Assembly: GCA_039980135.1 (NCBI GenBank)
Contig: JBDXCV010000009.1
Coordinates: 62,001-126,000 of the forward strand
Origin: Alphaproteobacteria bacterium
GTDB lineage: Bacteria; Pseudomonadota; Alphaproteobacteria; UBA6615
Reading direction: 5' to 3'
Length of the DNA stretch: 64,000 nt
Shown piece after piece: positions 17,815 through 25,860 of this stretch; within the stretch, counting starts at the first letter, position 1; each line of letters opens with the position of its first letter. The notes beneath the pieces were generated by a model that saw nothing but the letters and a program-made list of their open reading frames with translations, searched no databases and was not told where the DNA came from. Both the position numbers and the translations under genes were made by a program.

Positions 17815-19128
17815 ATGATTCCCCGCTACAGCCGCCCCGAAATGACCGCGATCTGGGAACCCGAGAACAAGTTCCGGATCTGGTTCGAGATTGAGGCACA
17901 TGCCTGCGACGCGCAGGCCGAACTGGGCGTGATCCCCGCGTCGGCTGCCAAGACGGTCTGGGACAAGGGTGCATGGGAAATCGACCGGATCGACGAGATC
18001 GAGCGCGAAACCCACCATGACGTGATCGCGTTCCTGACCAACCTGGCCGAATATGTCGGTGAAGATGCCCGCTTCGTGCATCAGGGCATGACCTCATCCG
18101 ACGTCCTCGACACCTGCCTGTCTGTGCAACTCACCCAGGCCGCCGACCTCCTCCTGGCCGATCTCGACGGGTTGCTTGCGGCACTGGAGAAACGCGCGCG
18201 CGAGCACAAGGATGATGTCTGCATCGGGCGCAGCCACGGCATCCATGCCGAGCCGACCACCTTCGGGGTGAAACTCGCCGGCCACTATGCGGAGTTCGCC
18301 CGCTGCCGGGATAGGCTGGTCGCGGCGCGGGCAGAAATCGCCACCTGCGCGATCTCGGGCGCCGTGGGCACCTTCGCCAATATCGACCCGGCGGTCGAAG
18401 TCCATGTCGCAAAGAAAATGGGCCTGGCATCCGAGCCGGTGTCGACGCAGGTCATCCCGCGCGACCGCCACGCCATGTTCTTCGCCGTGCTCGGCGTGAT
18501 CGCCAGCGCGGTCGAGCGCCTTTCGGTCGAAGTCCGGCACTTGCAGCGCACGGAAGTGCGCGAGGCCGAGGAATTTTTCGCCGCGGGCCAGAAGGGCTCG
18601 AGCGCCATGCCTCACAAGCGCAACCCGATCCTGACGGAAAACCTGACGGGGCTTGCGCGGGTGGTGCGTTCGGCGGTCGTCCCCGCGATGGAGAACGTCG
18701 CGCTTTGGCACGAGCGCGATATTTCCCATTCGTCGGTCGAGCGGATGATTGGCCCGGACGCCACGGTCACCCTGGATTTCGCCCTCGTGCGACTGACAGG
18801 GGTTGTTTCGAAACTGCTCGTCTATCCGGAAACGATGATCGCGAATATGGAAAAACTCGGCGGCCTCATTCACTCCCAGCGCGTGCTCCTTGCTCTCACC
18901 CAGGCCGGGATGAGCCGCGAGGACGCCTACCAGGCCGTCCAGCGCAACGCGATGAAGGTGTGGGGACTGCCCGAGGCAGAGCGCGAGGGCGCGTTCCTCT
19001 CATTCCTGCAGGCCGACGACGCGGTGAGCGCGCTCATTTCCGACGACGATCTCGCCGAGAGCTTCGACCTCGGCTACCACACCAAACATGTGGACACGAT
19101 TTTCACCCGCGTGTTCGGCGCCGCCTGA
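17815..19128 (+). CDS. purB: Adenylosuccinate lyase
   Basis: 437-residue member of the fumarase/aspartase superfamily. It cleaves SAICAR to AICAR and adenylosuccinate to AMP in purine synthesis. The start MIPRYSRPEM is canonical. Catalytic parts are the TSSD loop (QGMTSSDVLDT), the histidine in GRSHGIHAEPT, and the flexible signature loop GSSAMPHKRNP. It is separated from the purCSQL block by about 9 kb of other genes. A small DUF1491 gene follows 23 bases later. Confidence 0.96.
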   Translation: MIPRYSRPEMTAIWEPENKFRIWFEIEAHACDAQAELGVIPASAAKTVWDKGAWEIDRIDEIERETHHDVIAFLTNLAEYVGEDARFVHQGMTSSDVLDTCLSVQLTQAADLLLADLDGLLAALEKRAREHKDDVCIGRSHGIHAEPTTFGVKLAGHYAEFARCRDRLVAARAEIATCAISGAVGTFANIDPAVEVHVAKKMGLASEPVSTQVIPRDRHAMFFAVLGVIASAVERLSVEVRHLQRTEVREAEEFFAAGQKGSSAMPHKRNPILTENLTGLARVVRSAVVPAMENVALWHERDISHSSVERMIGPDATVTLDFALVRLTGVVSKLLVYPETMIANMEKLGGLIHSQRVLLALTQAGMSREDAYQAVQRNAMKVWGLPEAEREGAFLSFLQADDAVSALISDDDLAESFDLGYHTKHVDTIFTRVFGAA

Positions 19129-19151
19129 ACCGGCTACGGCAAAGGCAAACG

Positions 19152-19484
19152 ATGAGCGACAACCGGCTGCCGACAGAACTCTGGGTCAGCGCCGGGCTTC
19201 GCCGGGCCTCGGATGCGAGCATTCCCATCGCCGTGGTGCGCAAGGGCGAGCGTCAGTCGGGCACGGTGATCCTGAAGCTCAATCAGCACGACAGGGGCTG
19301 CCGTATTCTTACCCAGACGCGTGACCTGGACGGCCGGCTGTCATGGTTTCCCGCCATGGACGGTGCCGCGATTCCCGAAACCGAAGCCGACGCCTATATC
19401 GCGCGCGCCGTATCGCGCGATCCCGACCTGTGGGTCATCGAGATCGAGCACCGCGAAGGCTGGCACCCGTTCGACACGATGTAG
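19152..19484 (+). CDS. DUF1491 family protein
   Basis: 110-residue protein starting MSDNRLPTELWVSAGLRRA, matching the DUF1491 family of alphaproteobacteria. AAGG lies six bases before the ATG. The sequence has an alternating strand pattern with a C-terminal LWVIEIEHREGWHPF block. Function is unknown. It follows purB closely, as in many alphaproteobacterial genomes. Confidence 0.85.
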   Translation: MSDNRLPTELWVSAGLRRASDASIPIAVVRKGERQSGTVILKLNQHDRGCRILTQTRDLDGRLSWFPAMDGAAIPETEADAYIARAVSRDPDLWVIEIEHREGWHPFDTM

Positions 19485-19528
19485 CGCGGGATGCCAGACT
19501 GACGGCAACAACCGCGGAACGGGAGCGC

Positions 19529-20467
19529 ATGATGACCGAGACCTGGACACCCGAAGGCCCCCTCACCCTTGCCGCCGGTACACCGCCGGGCGGCGGGCTC
19601 GACCGGGTTGCGCGCGCGCTGGAACAGGCGATCGCGGTCGCCGAAGCGGTCGAGGTGCCGGTCGCGGTCGAAAACGTGCCCGGCGACGGCGCCCGCAAGG
19701 TGTGGACCGAACTCATGGACCGGCACCCGGGCGACGGCCACGTGGTGAGCATCAGCTCGCCCAACCTCACGACCGACTATCTGGCCGGCCTCGCCGGGTT
19801 CGACCACGGCCGCTACACGCCGATCGCGACGCTGGTCACCGAATATATCGCCTTTGCCGTGCGCGCCGAATCCGCTTACGCGAGCGGTGCGGACCTCCTC
19901 CTGCGCCTCGAGGAAGAACCCCACCACGTGACGGTGGCGCTCTCCACCGCGTTGGGGAACCCCAATCACATCGCGCTCGCCAAGCTTCTGCGCGCCCTGG
20001 GGTCCGACATAAACGCGCCGATCGTGCGGGTCTTCGATTCGGCGCTCGATGCCGTCGCCGATGTCATGGCGGGGAACGCCGACGTGTGCGCGGTGACTGC
20101 CGCGAGCCTCCTGGCCGAGGTCGAGGCGCGCAATGCGCGCCTGATCGCCATTTCCGCGCCCGAGCGGCTGGCCGGTCGCTTCGCAGACGTGCCGATCTGG
20201 GTTGAGTTGGGCGCGCCCTGTGTTGTCGGCGCGTGGCGAGGCGTCACCGGCCCGGCAGGGTTGTCAGCGGGCCAGGGGGCGTTCTGGCGGGACGTGCTGC
20301 GGAAAGCCGTCGCGACCCCGGTATGGCAGGACGAACTTGCGCGGCTGAGCTGGTCGGCCATGCATATCGACGGCGACGCCCTCGCCGACTATCTGGCGAA
20401 CGAAACGGCCGAGTACACCGAGCTTCTCGACGAGCTTGGCCTGCTCCGCGCGCGCGGCGGCGCCTGA
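19529..20467 (+). CDS. Tripartite tricarboxylate (Bug/TctC-like) binding protein without signal peptide
   Basis: 312-residue protein of the Bug/TctC substrate-binding fold. The family's ligand loop is near the start (TLAAGTPPGGGLDRVARAL), followed by the second-lobe block LSTALGNPNHIALAKLL and a C-terminal helix pair. Unlike normal Bug proteins, translation from the ATG pair at 19529/19532 (GGGAG upstream) gives no signal peptide. The in-frame upstream extension overlaps DUF1491. It would therefore stay in the cytoplasm unless the start is wrong. No TctA or TctB membrane genes are nearby. Confidence 0.75.
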   Translation: MMTETWTPEGPLTLAAGTPPGGGLDRVARALEQAIAVAEAVEVPVAVENVPGDGARKVWTELMDRHPGDGHVVSISSPNLTTDYLAGLAGFDHGRYTPIATLVTEYIAFAVRAESAYASGADLLLRLEEEPHHVTVALSTALGNPNHIALAKLLRALGSDINAPIVRVFDSALDAVADVMAGNADVCAVTAASLLAEVEARNARLIAISAPERLAGRFADVPIWVELGAPCVVGAWRGVTGPAGLSAGQGAFWRDVLRKAVATPVWQDELARLSWSAMHIDGDALADYLANETAEYTELLDELGLLRARGGA

Positions 20468-20471
20468 CCGG

Positions 20472-20765
20472 TCAGTCGATTCCCTCGACGAACCGCAGAT
20501 CGCGCGTCACGGCGTCGCCGAGCACCTCCAACGCCGCCTGGTAATCCGGTCCGTCGTGCAACGCGACCGCCGCCTCGAGCGACGGGAACTCGATGATCGT
20601 CGTACGTGCCAGCCGCCCCGCCTCATAGGCCTTCGCGGCGTCCCCGCGCGTCAGGAACTTGCCACCCACGGCCTCGATCGCCGGCCCGGCGATCTCCGCG
20701 TAGGCCTTGAACCGCTCGGTATCGTGGATTTCATGGTAAGCGGCGACCCAGTAGGCTTTCGGCAT
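20472..20765 (-). CDS. DUF1330 family protein
   Basis: 97-residue dimeric alpha/beta-barrel type protein of the DUF1330 family: MPKAYWVAAYHEIHD start, FLTRGD, then TTIIEFPSLEAAVALHDGPDYQ. CGGAG lies seven bases before the ATG. Family members occur in catabolic clusters and may act as small isomerases or monooxygenase-like subunits, but the role is unproven. Confidence 0.85.
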   Translation of the reverse strand: MPKAYWVAAYHEIHDTERFKAYAEIAGPAIEAVGGKFLTRGDAAKAYEAGRLARTTIIEFPSLEAAVALHDGPDYQAALEVLGDAVTRDLRFVEGID

Positions 20766-20797
20766 GTAATGTCTCCGTTGTTTCGGCCCGTATGGGC

Positions 20798-21607
20798 CTA
20801 AACGCTCTTCTCGGCCTCGGCCAGGAATTCAGTAACGGCCATATTCCATTTTTCGGGATGGCGGCGATAGGAGTAGTGCCCCCCATCGTCGAACATCAGC
20901 AGCTGCGATCCGGGGATCGCGGCGTGCAGGTCCTCGGCGAAATAATACGGGATCGTCGCATCATCGACGGTGCCGATCACCAGCGACGGCCGGTCGATGC
21001 CCTTGAGCTCGTTCGTACGGTCATGCGCGAGCATCATGTCGAGCCGCGCGGCCAGAATTTCCACCGAACCGACCGTCTCCAGCGCCCGTCGTTCGAGCTC
21101 CATAACGGCGTCGAGGTTGTGGCGGAACTGATTGGCGCCGGAGGTAAACATCGACGAGACCTTCACATACTCCTCGGGTCCATAGGATTCCGCGATCCGC
21201 TTGCGAGTGAGCGCGACCCGGGTGATGAACTCGTCCGCCGTCACCCAGGTATTGTTGAAGATGCACGCGCGCACCCGGTCGGGGTGGTCGAGCGCCAGAT
21301 TCTGCAGGATGCAGCCGCCTGTCGACGTGCCGACGATATGCGCCTTGTCGATGGCGAGTTTGTCCATCAATGCAATCACGTCATCCGCAATGGCCTGGGT
21401 CGAATAGGCGCCGGGTCCCGTGGGCTTGTCGCTTTCGCCGGTGCCCCGATGGTCAAAGGTCACGCAGCGATAGTTCTGCGCGAAATGTTCGAGCTGAAAC
21501 GACCAGGCGTCGTACAGGCCGACCAGTCCGGGAATGAAAATGAATGCGTCGCCCTCGCCCGCGTCGGCGCAGTTGAGCGTGATGTGCCCGATATCGATAC
21601 GTGCCAT
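20798..21607 (-). CDS. Alpha/beta hydrolase
   Basis: 269-residue alpha/beta-hydrolase. Nucleophile Ser95 is in the elbow GTSTGG, the acid is likely the Asp in GTVDDATIPY, and the His is in DDGGHYSYRRHPE. The HG-type oxyanion region is FIPGLVG. It resembles 3-oxoadipate enol-lactonase and haloperoxidase-like hydrolases. The stop of an AhpD-like gene lies 10 bases upstream, so the two are co-transcribed. This pairing recalls the enol-lactonase/carboxymuconolactone-decarboxylase pair of aromatic degradation, without proving that pathway. Confidence 0.88.
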   Translation of the reverse strand: MARIDIGHITLNCADAGEGDAFIFIPGLVGLYDAWSFQLEHFAQNYRCVTFDHRGTGESDKPTGPGAYSTQAIADDVIALMDKLAIDKAHIVGTSTGGCILQNLALDHPDRVRACIFNNTWVTADEFITRVALTRKRIAESYGPEEYVKVSSMFTSGANQFRHNLDAVMELERRALETVGSVEILAARLDMMLAHDRTNELKGIDRPSLVIGTVDDATIPYYFAEDLHAAIPGSQLLMFDDGGHYSYRRHPEKWNMAVTEFLAEAEKSV

Positions 21608-21617
21608 ATCCGCCGCC

Positions 21618-22217
21618 TTATTTGGGTTCGAAGGAAATGCCGCTGGCGATCTCCAGCATCGGTTCTTCGAGCGGGACGCGCAGTCCGTCGTTCAGGCGAT
21701 TCAGCAAGCCCATCGCCGCCGCGACGATGGTCACCTCGGTGCGCTCCTGCGCCGTCGTGTGTTCCATGAACGTCGCCACAACATCTTCGGGAATGGCGCC
21801 GGCATCGACGGTCAATGCCTCGCTATAGGCTAGAATCGCGCGCTCCTTGTCGGAGAAGGCCGGATGCGAGAGGTAATCGTACATATTGTCGATCTTCTCA
21901 CGCGCGACGCCCTGGCTTTCCATCACCCGGACCTGGTGGGCCGAGCAATACAGGCACGCATTGATGTTCGAGACCTTGTTACGGATCAGCGCCTTCATGG
22001 GCTTCGGCAGGTCGCCCTGATCCCACACATCGTCCAGAAATTGCCGCATGGTGGCGCCCAGTTCCGGCGAGTTTGCCATCGCCCGCACATTGTTCGCGAC
22101 CATGCCGACACGGCCTGAAACCCGCTTGGCCGACTTTTGGAACGGTGGAGAAAAATCCTCGTCTTCCACGAGCGGTACGAGACAATTATGTCCCGCAGCT
22201 TGCGCTACATCATCCAT
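21618..22217 (-). CDS. AhpD-like carboxymuconolactone decarboxylase family protein
   Basis: 199-residue AhpD/CMD-family helical protein with motif C88-L-Y-C91-SAH and flanking ALIRNKVSNIN helix. The N-terminus has no signal. It is the first gene of a probable operon with the alpha/beta hydrolase. It is one of three AhpD-like genes in the window; the one at 25152 has Sec where this has Cys91. Confidence 0.87.
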   Translation of the reverse strand: MDDVAQAAGHNCLVPLVEDEDFSPPFQKSAKRVSGRVGMVANNVRAMANSPELGATMRQFLDDVWDQGDLPKPMKALIRNKVSNINACLYCSAHQVRVMESQGVAREKIDNMYDYLSHPAFSDKERAILAYSEALTVDAGAIPEDVVATFMEHTTAQERTEVTIVAAAMGLLNRLNDGLRVPLEEPMLEIASGISFEPK

Positions 22218-22316
22218 TGAACAGCCCCCCAGCTGAATTGTGATGGGCGAGCGCAGCCCGCCCCTGCTCGATTATCCGGCTCCCTGTCAGGGGTCGCCTG
22301 TCTTCGCGTTTGCACG

Positions 22317-22341
22317 AAAACTTGCCCGACCGTTGCCGGGC
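22317..22341 (-). terminator. Weak terminator after zeta-inhibitor gene
   Basis: On the minus strand a GCCCGG/CGGGC hairpin with one mismatch is followed by AAGTTTTC, a few bases past the stop of the gene at 22347. The T-run is short. Confidence 0.3.
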
Positions 22342-22346
22342 CGGCG

Positions 22347-22670
22347 TTACACGCCGTCGTGGACCTGCTGCATGGCCTCGGCGAGCAACTCGTCCATATG
22401 CTTGCGCACAATATGCGTAGACGTCTCGACCCCCTTGGCCTGCAAATCGCCCAGGACCTTCTCGAGGACATCGTCGTCGCCGGGGCGATCGAAGTCGGAC
22501 TTCACGACTTCCTGCGCATAGGCCTGCGCCTCGGCCTCGCCGAGACCCAGAAGGTCTGCGGCCCATAGACCCAGCAGCTTGTTGCGGCGCGCCGTCGCCT
22601 TGAATTTGAACTCTTCGTCATGTTTGAACTTGTTCTCGAAGCCCTGCTCGCGCTCGTCAAAAGTCGACAT
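22347..22670 (-). CDS. F1-ATPase inhibitor zeta-subunit family protein (DUF1476)
   Basis: 107-residue DUF1476 protein. The family includes the zeta subunit that inhibits the F1Fo-ATP synthase of Paracoccus denitrificans. The start MSTFDEREQGFENKFKHDEE is typical, so I used the ATG at 22670 rather than the frame opening at 22793. The inhibitory segment is the N-terminal helix. The remainder is a four-helix bundle, with LLGLWAADLLGL and the DDDVLEKVLGDL region. It diverges from the NRDE gene. The family is essentially alphaproteobacterial and supports the taxonomic call. Confidence 0.9.
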   Translation of the reverse strand: MSTFDEREQGFENKFKHDEEFKFKATARRNKLLGLWAADLLGLGEAEAQAYAQEVVKSDFDRPGDDDVLEKVLGDLQAKGVETSTHIVRKHMDELLAEAMQQVHDGV

Positions 22671-22757
22671 ATCTAACCCACTCTCCATTGCTTTCTTGTC
22701 GGTCGTTCCTTGAAGATAGATATAGTGCTCCATTGCCCCGGTTTGAATTGAATTCTC

Positions 22758-23522
22758 ATGTGCACCCTCGTCATTCTTCGTCGCCCCGATCACGCTTGGC
22801 CGTTGCTTATCGCCGCCAACCGCGACGAAATGACCGACCGCGCCTGGAAATCACCGGCGCGCCACTGGCCCGACCGTGACGACGTGGTCGGCGGGCTCGA
22901 CGAATTGGCGGGCGGCACCTGGCTGGCGCTCAACGATACGGGTGTCGCAGCGGCGATTCTGAACCGCGAGGGCTCCCTGGGCCCCACAAACGATAAACGG
23001 TCGCGCGGCGAATTGGTGCTCGAGGCCGTCGATCACCCGGACGCGGCAGTGGCGGCCGAGGCGATGGCCGATCTGGATGGCAGCGCCTATCGCTCCTTCA
23101 ATCTCATCATTGCCGACAACCGCGACGCCTTCTGGATCAGGGGCACCGAGCAGCCGAAGGTCGAGGTTATCGAAATCCCGCCCGGCCTGCACATGATCAC
23201 GTCGCGCGAACTGGACGATGTCGATGGTGTCCGGATCGGACGGTTTCTGCCGCGATTCCGGGACGCCGCGGAACCGGATGTCGAGGCGGGCGACTGGTCG
23301 GCCTGGGAAAGCCTGCTGTCCACACGGTTGCATTCGAGCGACGAAGACCCGCGAGAGGCCATGTGTATCGTCACCGACAGGGGCTATGGGACGGTCTCAA
23401 GTGCTCTTGTCGCGTTGCCGTCCGCCGACCGGCCGGATGTGGACGCGATCTGGCGTTTCGCCCCCGGAAGACCCGATACAACGCCGTACGAGCATGTCAT
23501 TCTGTCGCTGGCAGTCGAATGA
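22758..23522 (+). CDS. NRDE family (TANGO2-like) protein
   Basis: 254-residue protein of the NRDE/TANGO2 family. MCTLVILRRP places Cys2 at the N-terminus, as in Ntn-type hydrolases, and the name-giving motif is in IAANRDEM. Other blocks are GGTWLALNDTG and FNLIIADNRDAFW. Bacterial members are uncharacterised, while eukaryotic TANGO2 has been linked to haem and lipid handling. The gene is 31 bases before an SDR gene on the same strand. Confidence 0.85.
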   Translation: MCTLVILRRPDHAWPLLIAANRDEMTDRAWKSPARHWPDRDDVVGGLDELAGGTWLALNDTGVAAAILNREGSLGPTNDKRSRGELVLEAVDHPDAAVAAEAMADLDGSAYRSFNLIIADNRDAFWIRGTEQPKVEVIEIPPGLHMITSRELDDVDGVRIGRFLPRFRDAAEPDVEAGDWSAWESLLSTRLHSSDEDPREAMCIVTDRGYGTVSSALVALPSADRPDVDAIWRFAPGRPDTTPYEHVILSLAVE

Positions 23523-23553
23523 CCGTCAACAGAACCGTGAACGGGGGAAGCAG

Positions 23554-24324
23554 ATGGGTAATGACCGATTCGACGTGAGCGATCGCGTTGTCGTCATAAC
23601 CGGCGCCGGCCAGGGCCTGGGCCGCGAATACGCGCTGGCCTTCGCCAAGGAGGGTGCAACGCCCGTGCTGGCCGAGGTGAATGGCGAGAATGTGCGCAAG
23701 GTCGCTGGCGAGATCGAAGCTGCGGGCGGCACGGCGCTGGCCGTCGAGACCGATGTCGGCGATCCGGATTCTGTGAAAGCAATGGTCGCCGCCGCGCTCG
23801 ACGCCTATGGCCGGATCGATGTGCTCATCAACAACGCGGCAATTTTCGCGTCCCTGCCCCAGCGGCCCTTCTATGAGATCCCCTTCGAGGAGTGGAACAA
23901 GGTGATCCATGTGAACATCACCGGCTCATACCTGTGCGCCTGCGCCGTGGCAAAACCAATGAAGGCGGCCGGCGAGGGCCGGATCATCAATATCTCATCG
24001 GGCACCGTGCCCCAGGGTGCCCCCGGATTCATGCATTATGTGACGTCAAAATCGGCGATCATCGGCATGACGCGGGTGATGGCGCGGGAGCTGAGCGACG
24101 ACAACATCAACGTCAACACGCTCATGCCCGGCTACACGACGACCGAGGTCGAACATGCGAGCATGGACGACGACCTGCATGAGTTCATCCAGAACAAGCG
24201 CCTGGTGAAACGCGCCGGGACCCCGGACGATTTGATCGGCGCGGCGATGTTCCTGGCCTCGCCCGCGAGCTCGTTTATCTCCGGCCAGACCCTTGCGGTT
24301 TGCGGCGGCGAAGTCATGCTCTAG
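23554..24324 (+). CDS. SDR family NAD(P)-dependent oxidoreductase
   Basis: 256-residue classical short-chain dehydrogenase. The Rossmann motif is TGAGQGLG (about 16-23), NNAA follows near 90, and the catalytic set is Ser in NISSGT, then Tyr and Lys in HYVTSKSA. The start is the ATG at 23554 with GGGGGAAG upstream. It probably oxidises an alcohol or reduces a ketone in the accessory catabolic block. The substrate is unknown. Confidence 0.9.
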   Translation: MGNDRFDVSDRVVVITGAGQGLGREYALAFAKEGATPVLAEVNGENVRKVAGEIEAAGGTALAVETDVGDPDSVKAMVAAALDAYGRIDVLINNAAIFASLPQRPFYEIPFEEWNKVIHVNITGSYLCACAVAKPMKAAGEGRIINISSGTVPQGAPGFMHYVTSKSAIIGMTRVMARELSDDNINVNTLMPGYTTTEVEHASMDDDLHEFIQNKRLVKRAGTPDDLIGAAMFLASPASSFISGQTLAVCGGEVML

Positions 24325-24358
24325 GCCATGCCGACACAAAAGAAGAAGGGTTTGTTCG

Positions 24359-25093
24359 ATGGGTGAAGTCTTGCGCGCCGACTGGTTTGATCTGGCGAAT
24401 AACGAACGCGACACGCACTGGGCATGGCTGCATGCCGAGTTCCTGCCGGCGCTGCAGTCCGCATCCGGCGTCGCCTGGGTCGGCCACTACGACATCATCA
24501 AGCATCCCGATCGACCCTATATCGAGGGCGCCCCGGCCAAACAGGAGACAACGGACCCGGCCATCGCCACCGGCTGGCAGAATGTCGTGCTGACGGCGGG
24601 CCTTTCAACGAACACATTCCTGGGGCCGAACAACGGCGTCGACGCATTGCACATGGCGCATGCAGACGCACTGGCGACATGGCAGAACCATCGCAGCTGC
24701 ACGTTCATCGAGGAGAAAGTGGTCAACGGTCCCGAGGAACGCGCGGCGCCCTACGGCATGGGCCCGCCGCCGGCGATGCAGATCGGCTCGTTCAACACCA
24801 TTTCGCCCGGCGACGACGAGGAACTCGCGCGCTGGTATCGCGCAGAGCGCTTCCCGCGGATATCTGTGTCACGCGGCATCATCCGCGGACGCAAGATGAT
24901 TTCGGTGACGGGTTGGGCCAAGCACGGCGTGTTGTGGGAGGGCACCGAGTTGGGTGCCAATGACACGTCGTTCGAACCACGCTTCATCGAGGCCGACCGC
25001 GACGAAAACTGGCGCGGCCGGCATGTCCTGGGATATGTCAGCCACGCTCCGGGCAGTCCCCATGCGGGGCGGCGGGTCTGGCCGAAGGTCTGA
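24359..25093 (+). CDS. Conserved-looking protein of unknown function, possible double alpha/beta-barrel
   Basis: 244-residue protein not assigned to a family. Start MGEVLRADWFDLANNERDTH has AGAAGAAGGG upstream. The two halves both look like ferredoxin-like units: WAWLHAEFLPALQSASGVAW in the first, ELARWYRAERFPRISVSRGI in the second. This resembles EthD-type dimeric alpha/beta-barrel proteins, where a helix ending in E-F/H-P-x-I is typical. It sits between an SDR and the AhpD-like selenoprotein on the same strand, so a shared catabolic role is likely. Confidence 0.55.
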   Translation: MGEVLRADWFDLANNERDTHWAWLHAEFLPALQSASGVAWVGHYDIIKHPDRPYIEGAPAKQETTDPAIATGWQNVVLTAGLSTNTFLGPNNGVDALHMAHADALATWQNHRSCTFIEEKVVNGPEERAAPYGMGPPPAMQIGSFNTISPGDDEELARWYRAERFPRISVSRGIIRGRKMISVTGWAKHGVLWEGTELGANDTSFEPRFIEADRDENWRGRHVLGYVSHAPGSPHAGRRVWPKV

Positions 25094-25151
25094 GGGTCAA
25101 TCACCTGCCGGTCTCACGACCGGCGCAACATCCACCCGCGAAGGAGGCGAT

Positions 25152-25832
25152 ATGGCCCGGGTTAGCCTGATCGACACGCACAACGCACCCGATCACCTGA
25201 AAGCGGATATCGAGACCAACTACGCCGCAAACGACGTTCTGTTCGGCGCACAGGCCTCGAAGATCAATTCCCTCAAGCTGATCTCACATGTCCCGTTGGT
25301 CGCGCGCTGGCTGGCACCACTTATCGCCGCGATGCAACGCAACGGCGCGGGCAGCATCCTTCCCGCGAAGCTCAAGACCCTCGTCGATATCAAGACGAGC
25401 ACGATCAACGACTGCTTCTACTGAACCCATCACAATGTGTCGCTCGGTCGGGTGGCGGGGGTAACGGATGAAGAACTCGAGGTCATTCAGGGAAACGAGT
25501 ACATGAACTCCGATCTGCTGACGGCGCGCGAGAAGGCGACGTTGCTGTGGACGGAGCATGTCACGCTCAACACGGCGAAGAACCGGGAAGACGTTTACAA
25601 CGAGGTTGCCGCGGTTTTTTCGGAAGCGGAGATTGTCGAGCTGACGACCGTCTGCGCGTTCCGCAACATGCGGAACCGGATGCATGATTCCCTGCACCTG
25701 GATCCGGACCCCGAGAAAGGCGCGGATGCGGTCGGTGCGGGCTCCCAGGTCGACCCGGACGCATTGAAGGCGTACCTGCAGCACCTGCTCGACAACTGGC
25801 CGGAAGAGTTCCCGACCGCACCGAAGGCATAG
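25152..25832 (+). CDS. AhpD-like selenoprotein (CxxU), read through in-frame TGA
   Basis: 226-residue AhpD/CMD-family protein, if the TGA at 25422-25424 is decoded as selenocysteine at residue 91. The motif is C88-F-Y-U91-THHN, exactly where relatives in this window have C81-D-Y-C84 and C88-L-Y-C91. Sequence similarity to the gene at 10168 continues in the same frame on both sides, including the C-terminal LKAYLQHLLDNWPEEF block, so this is not a truncated gene. The start is the ATG four bases after AAGGAGG. A SECIS-like hairpin with loop GGTC begins just after the TGA. The probable role is thiol/selenol peroxide or disulfide chemistry, in the cytoplasm. CxxU AhpD-like proteins are known from surveys of bacterial selenoproteomes. 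Confidence 0.85.
25438..25457 (+). promoter_or_regulatory. SECIS-like hairpin of AhpD-like selenoprotein
   Basis: Stem TGTCGCTC pairs with GGGTGGCG (eight pairs, four of them G-T wobbles) around the loop GGTC at 25446-25449. The first loop G is 22 bases past the TGA. The loop is identical to those of the two other in-frame-TGA genes here. Confidence 0.65.
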
Positions 25833-25860
25833 CGCGCGCGTCAAACAGGATGAAATCGCG

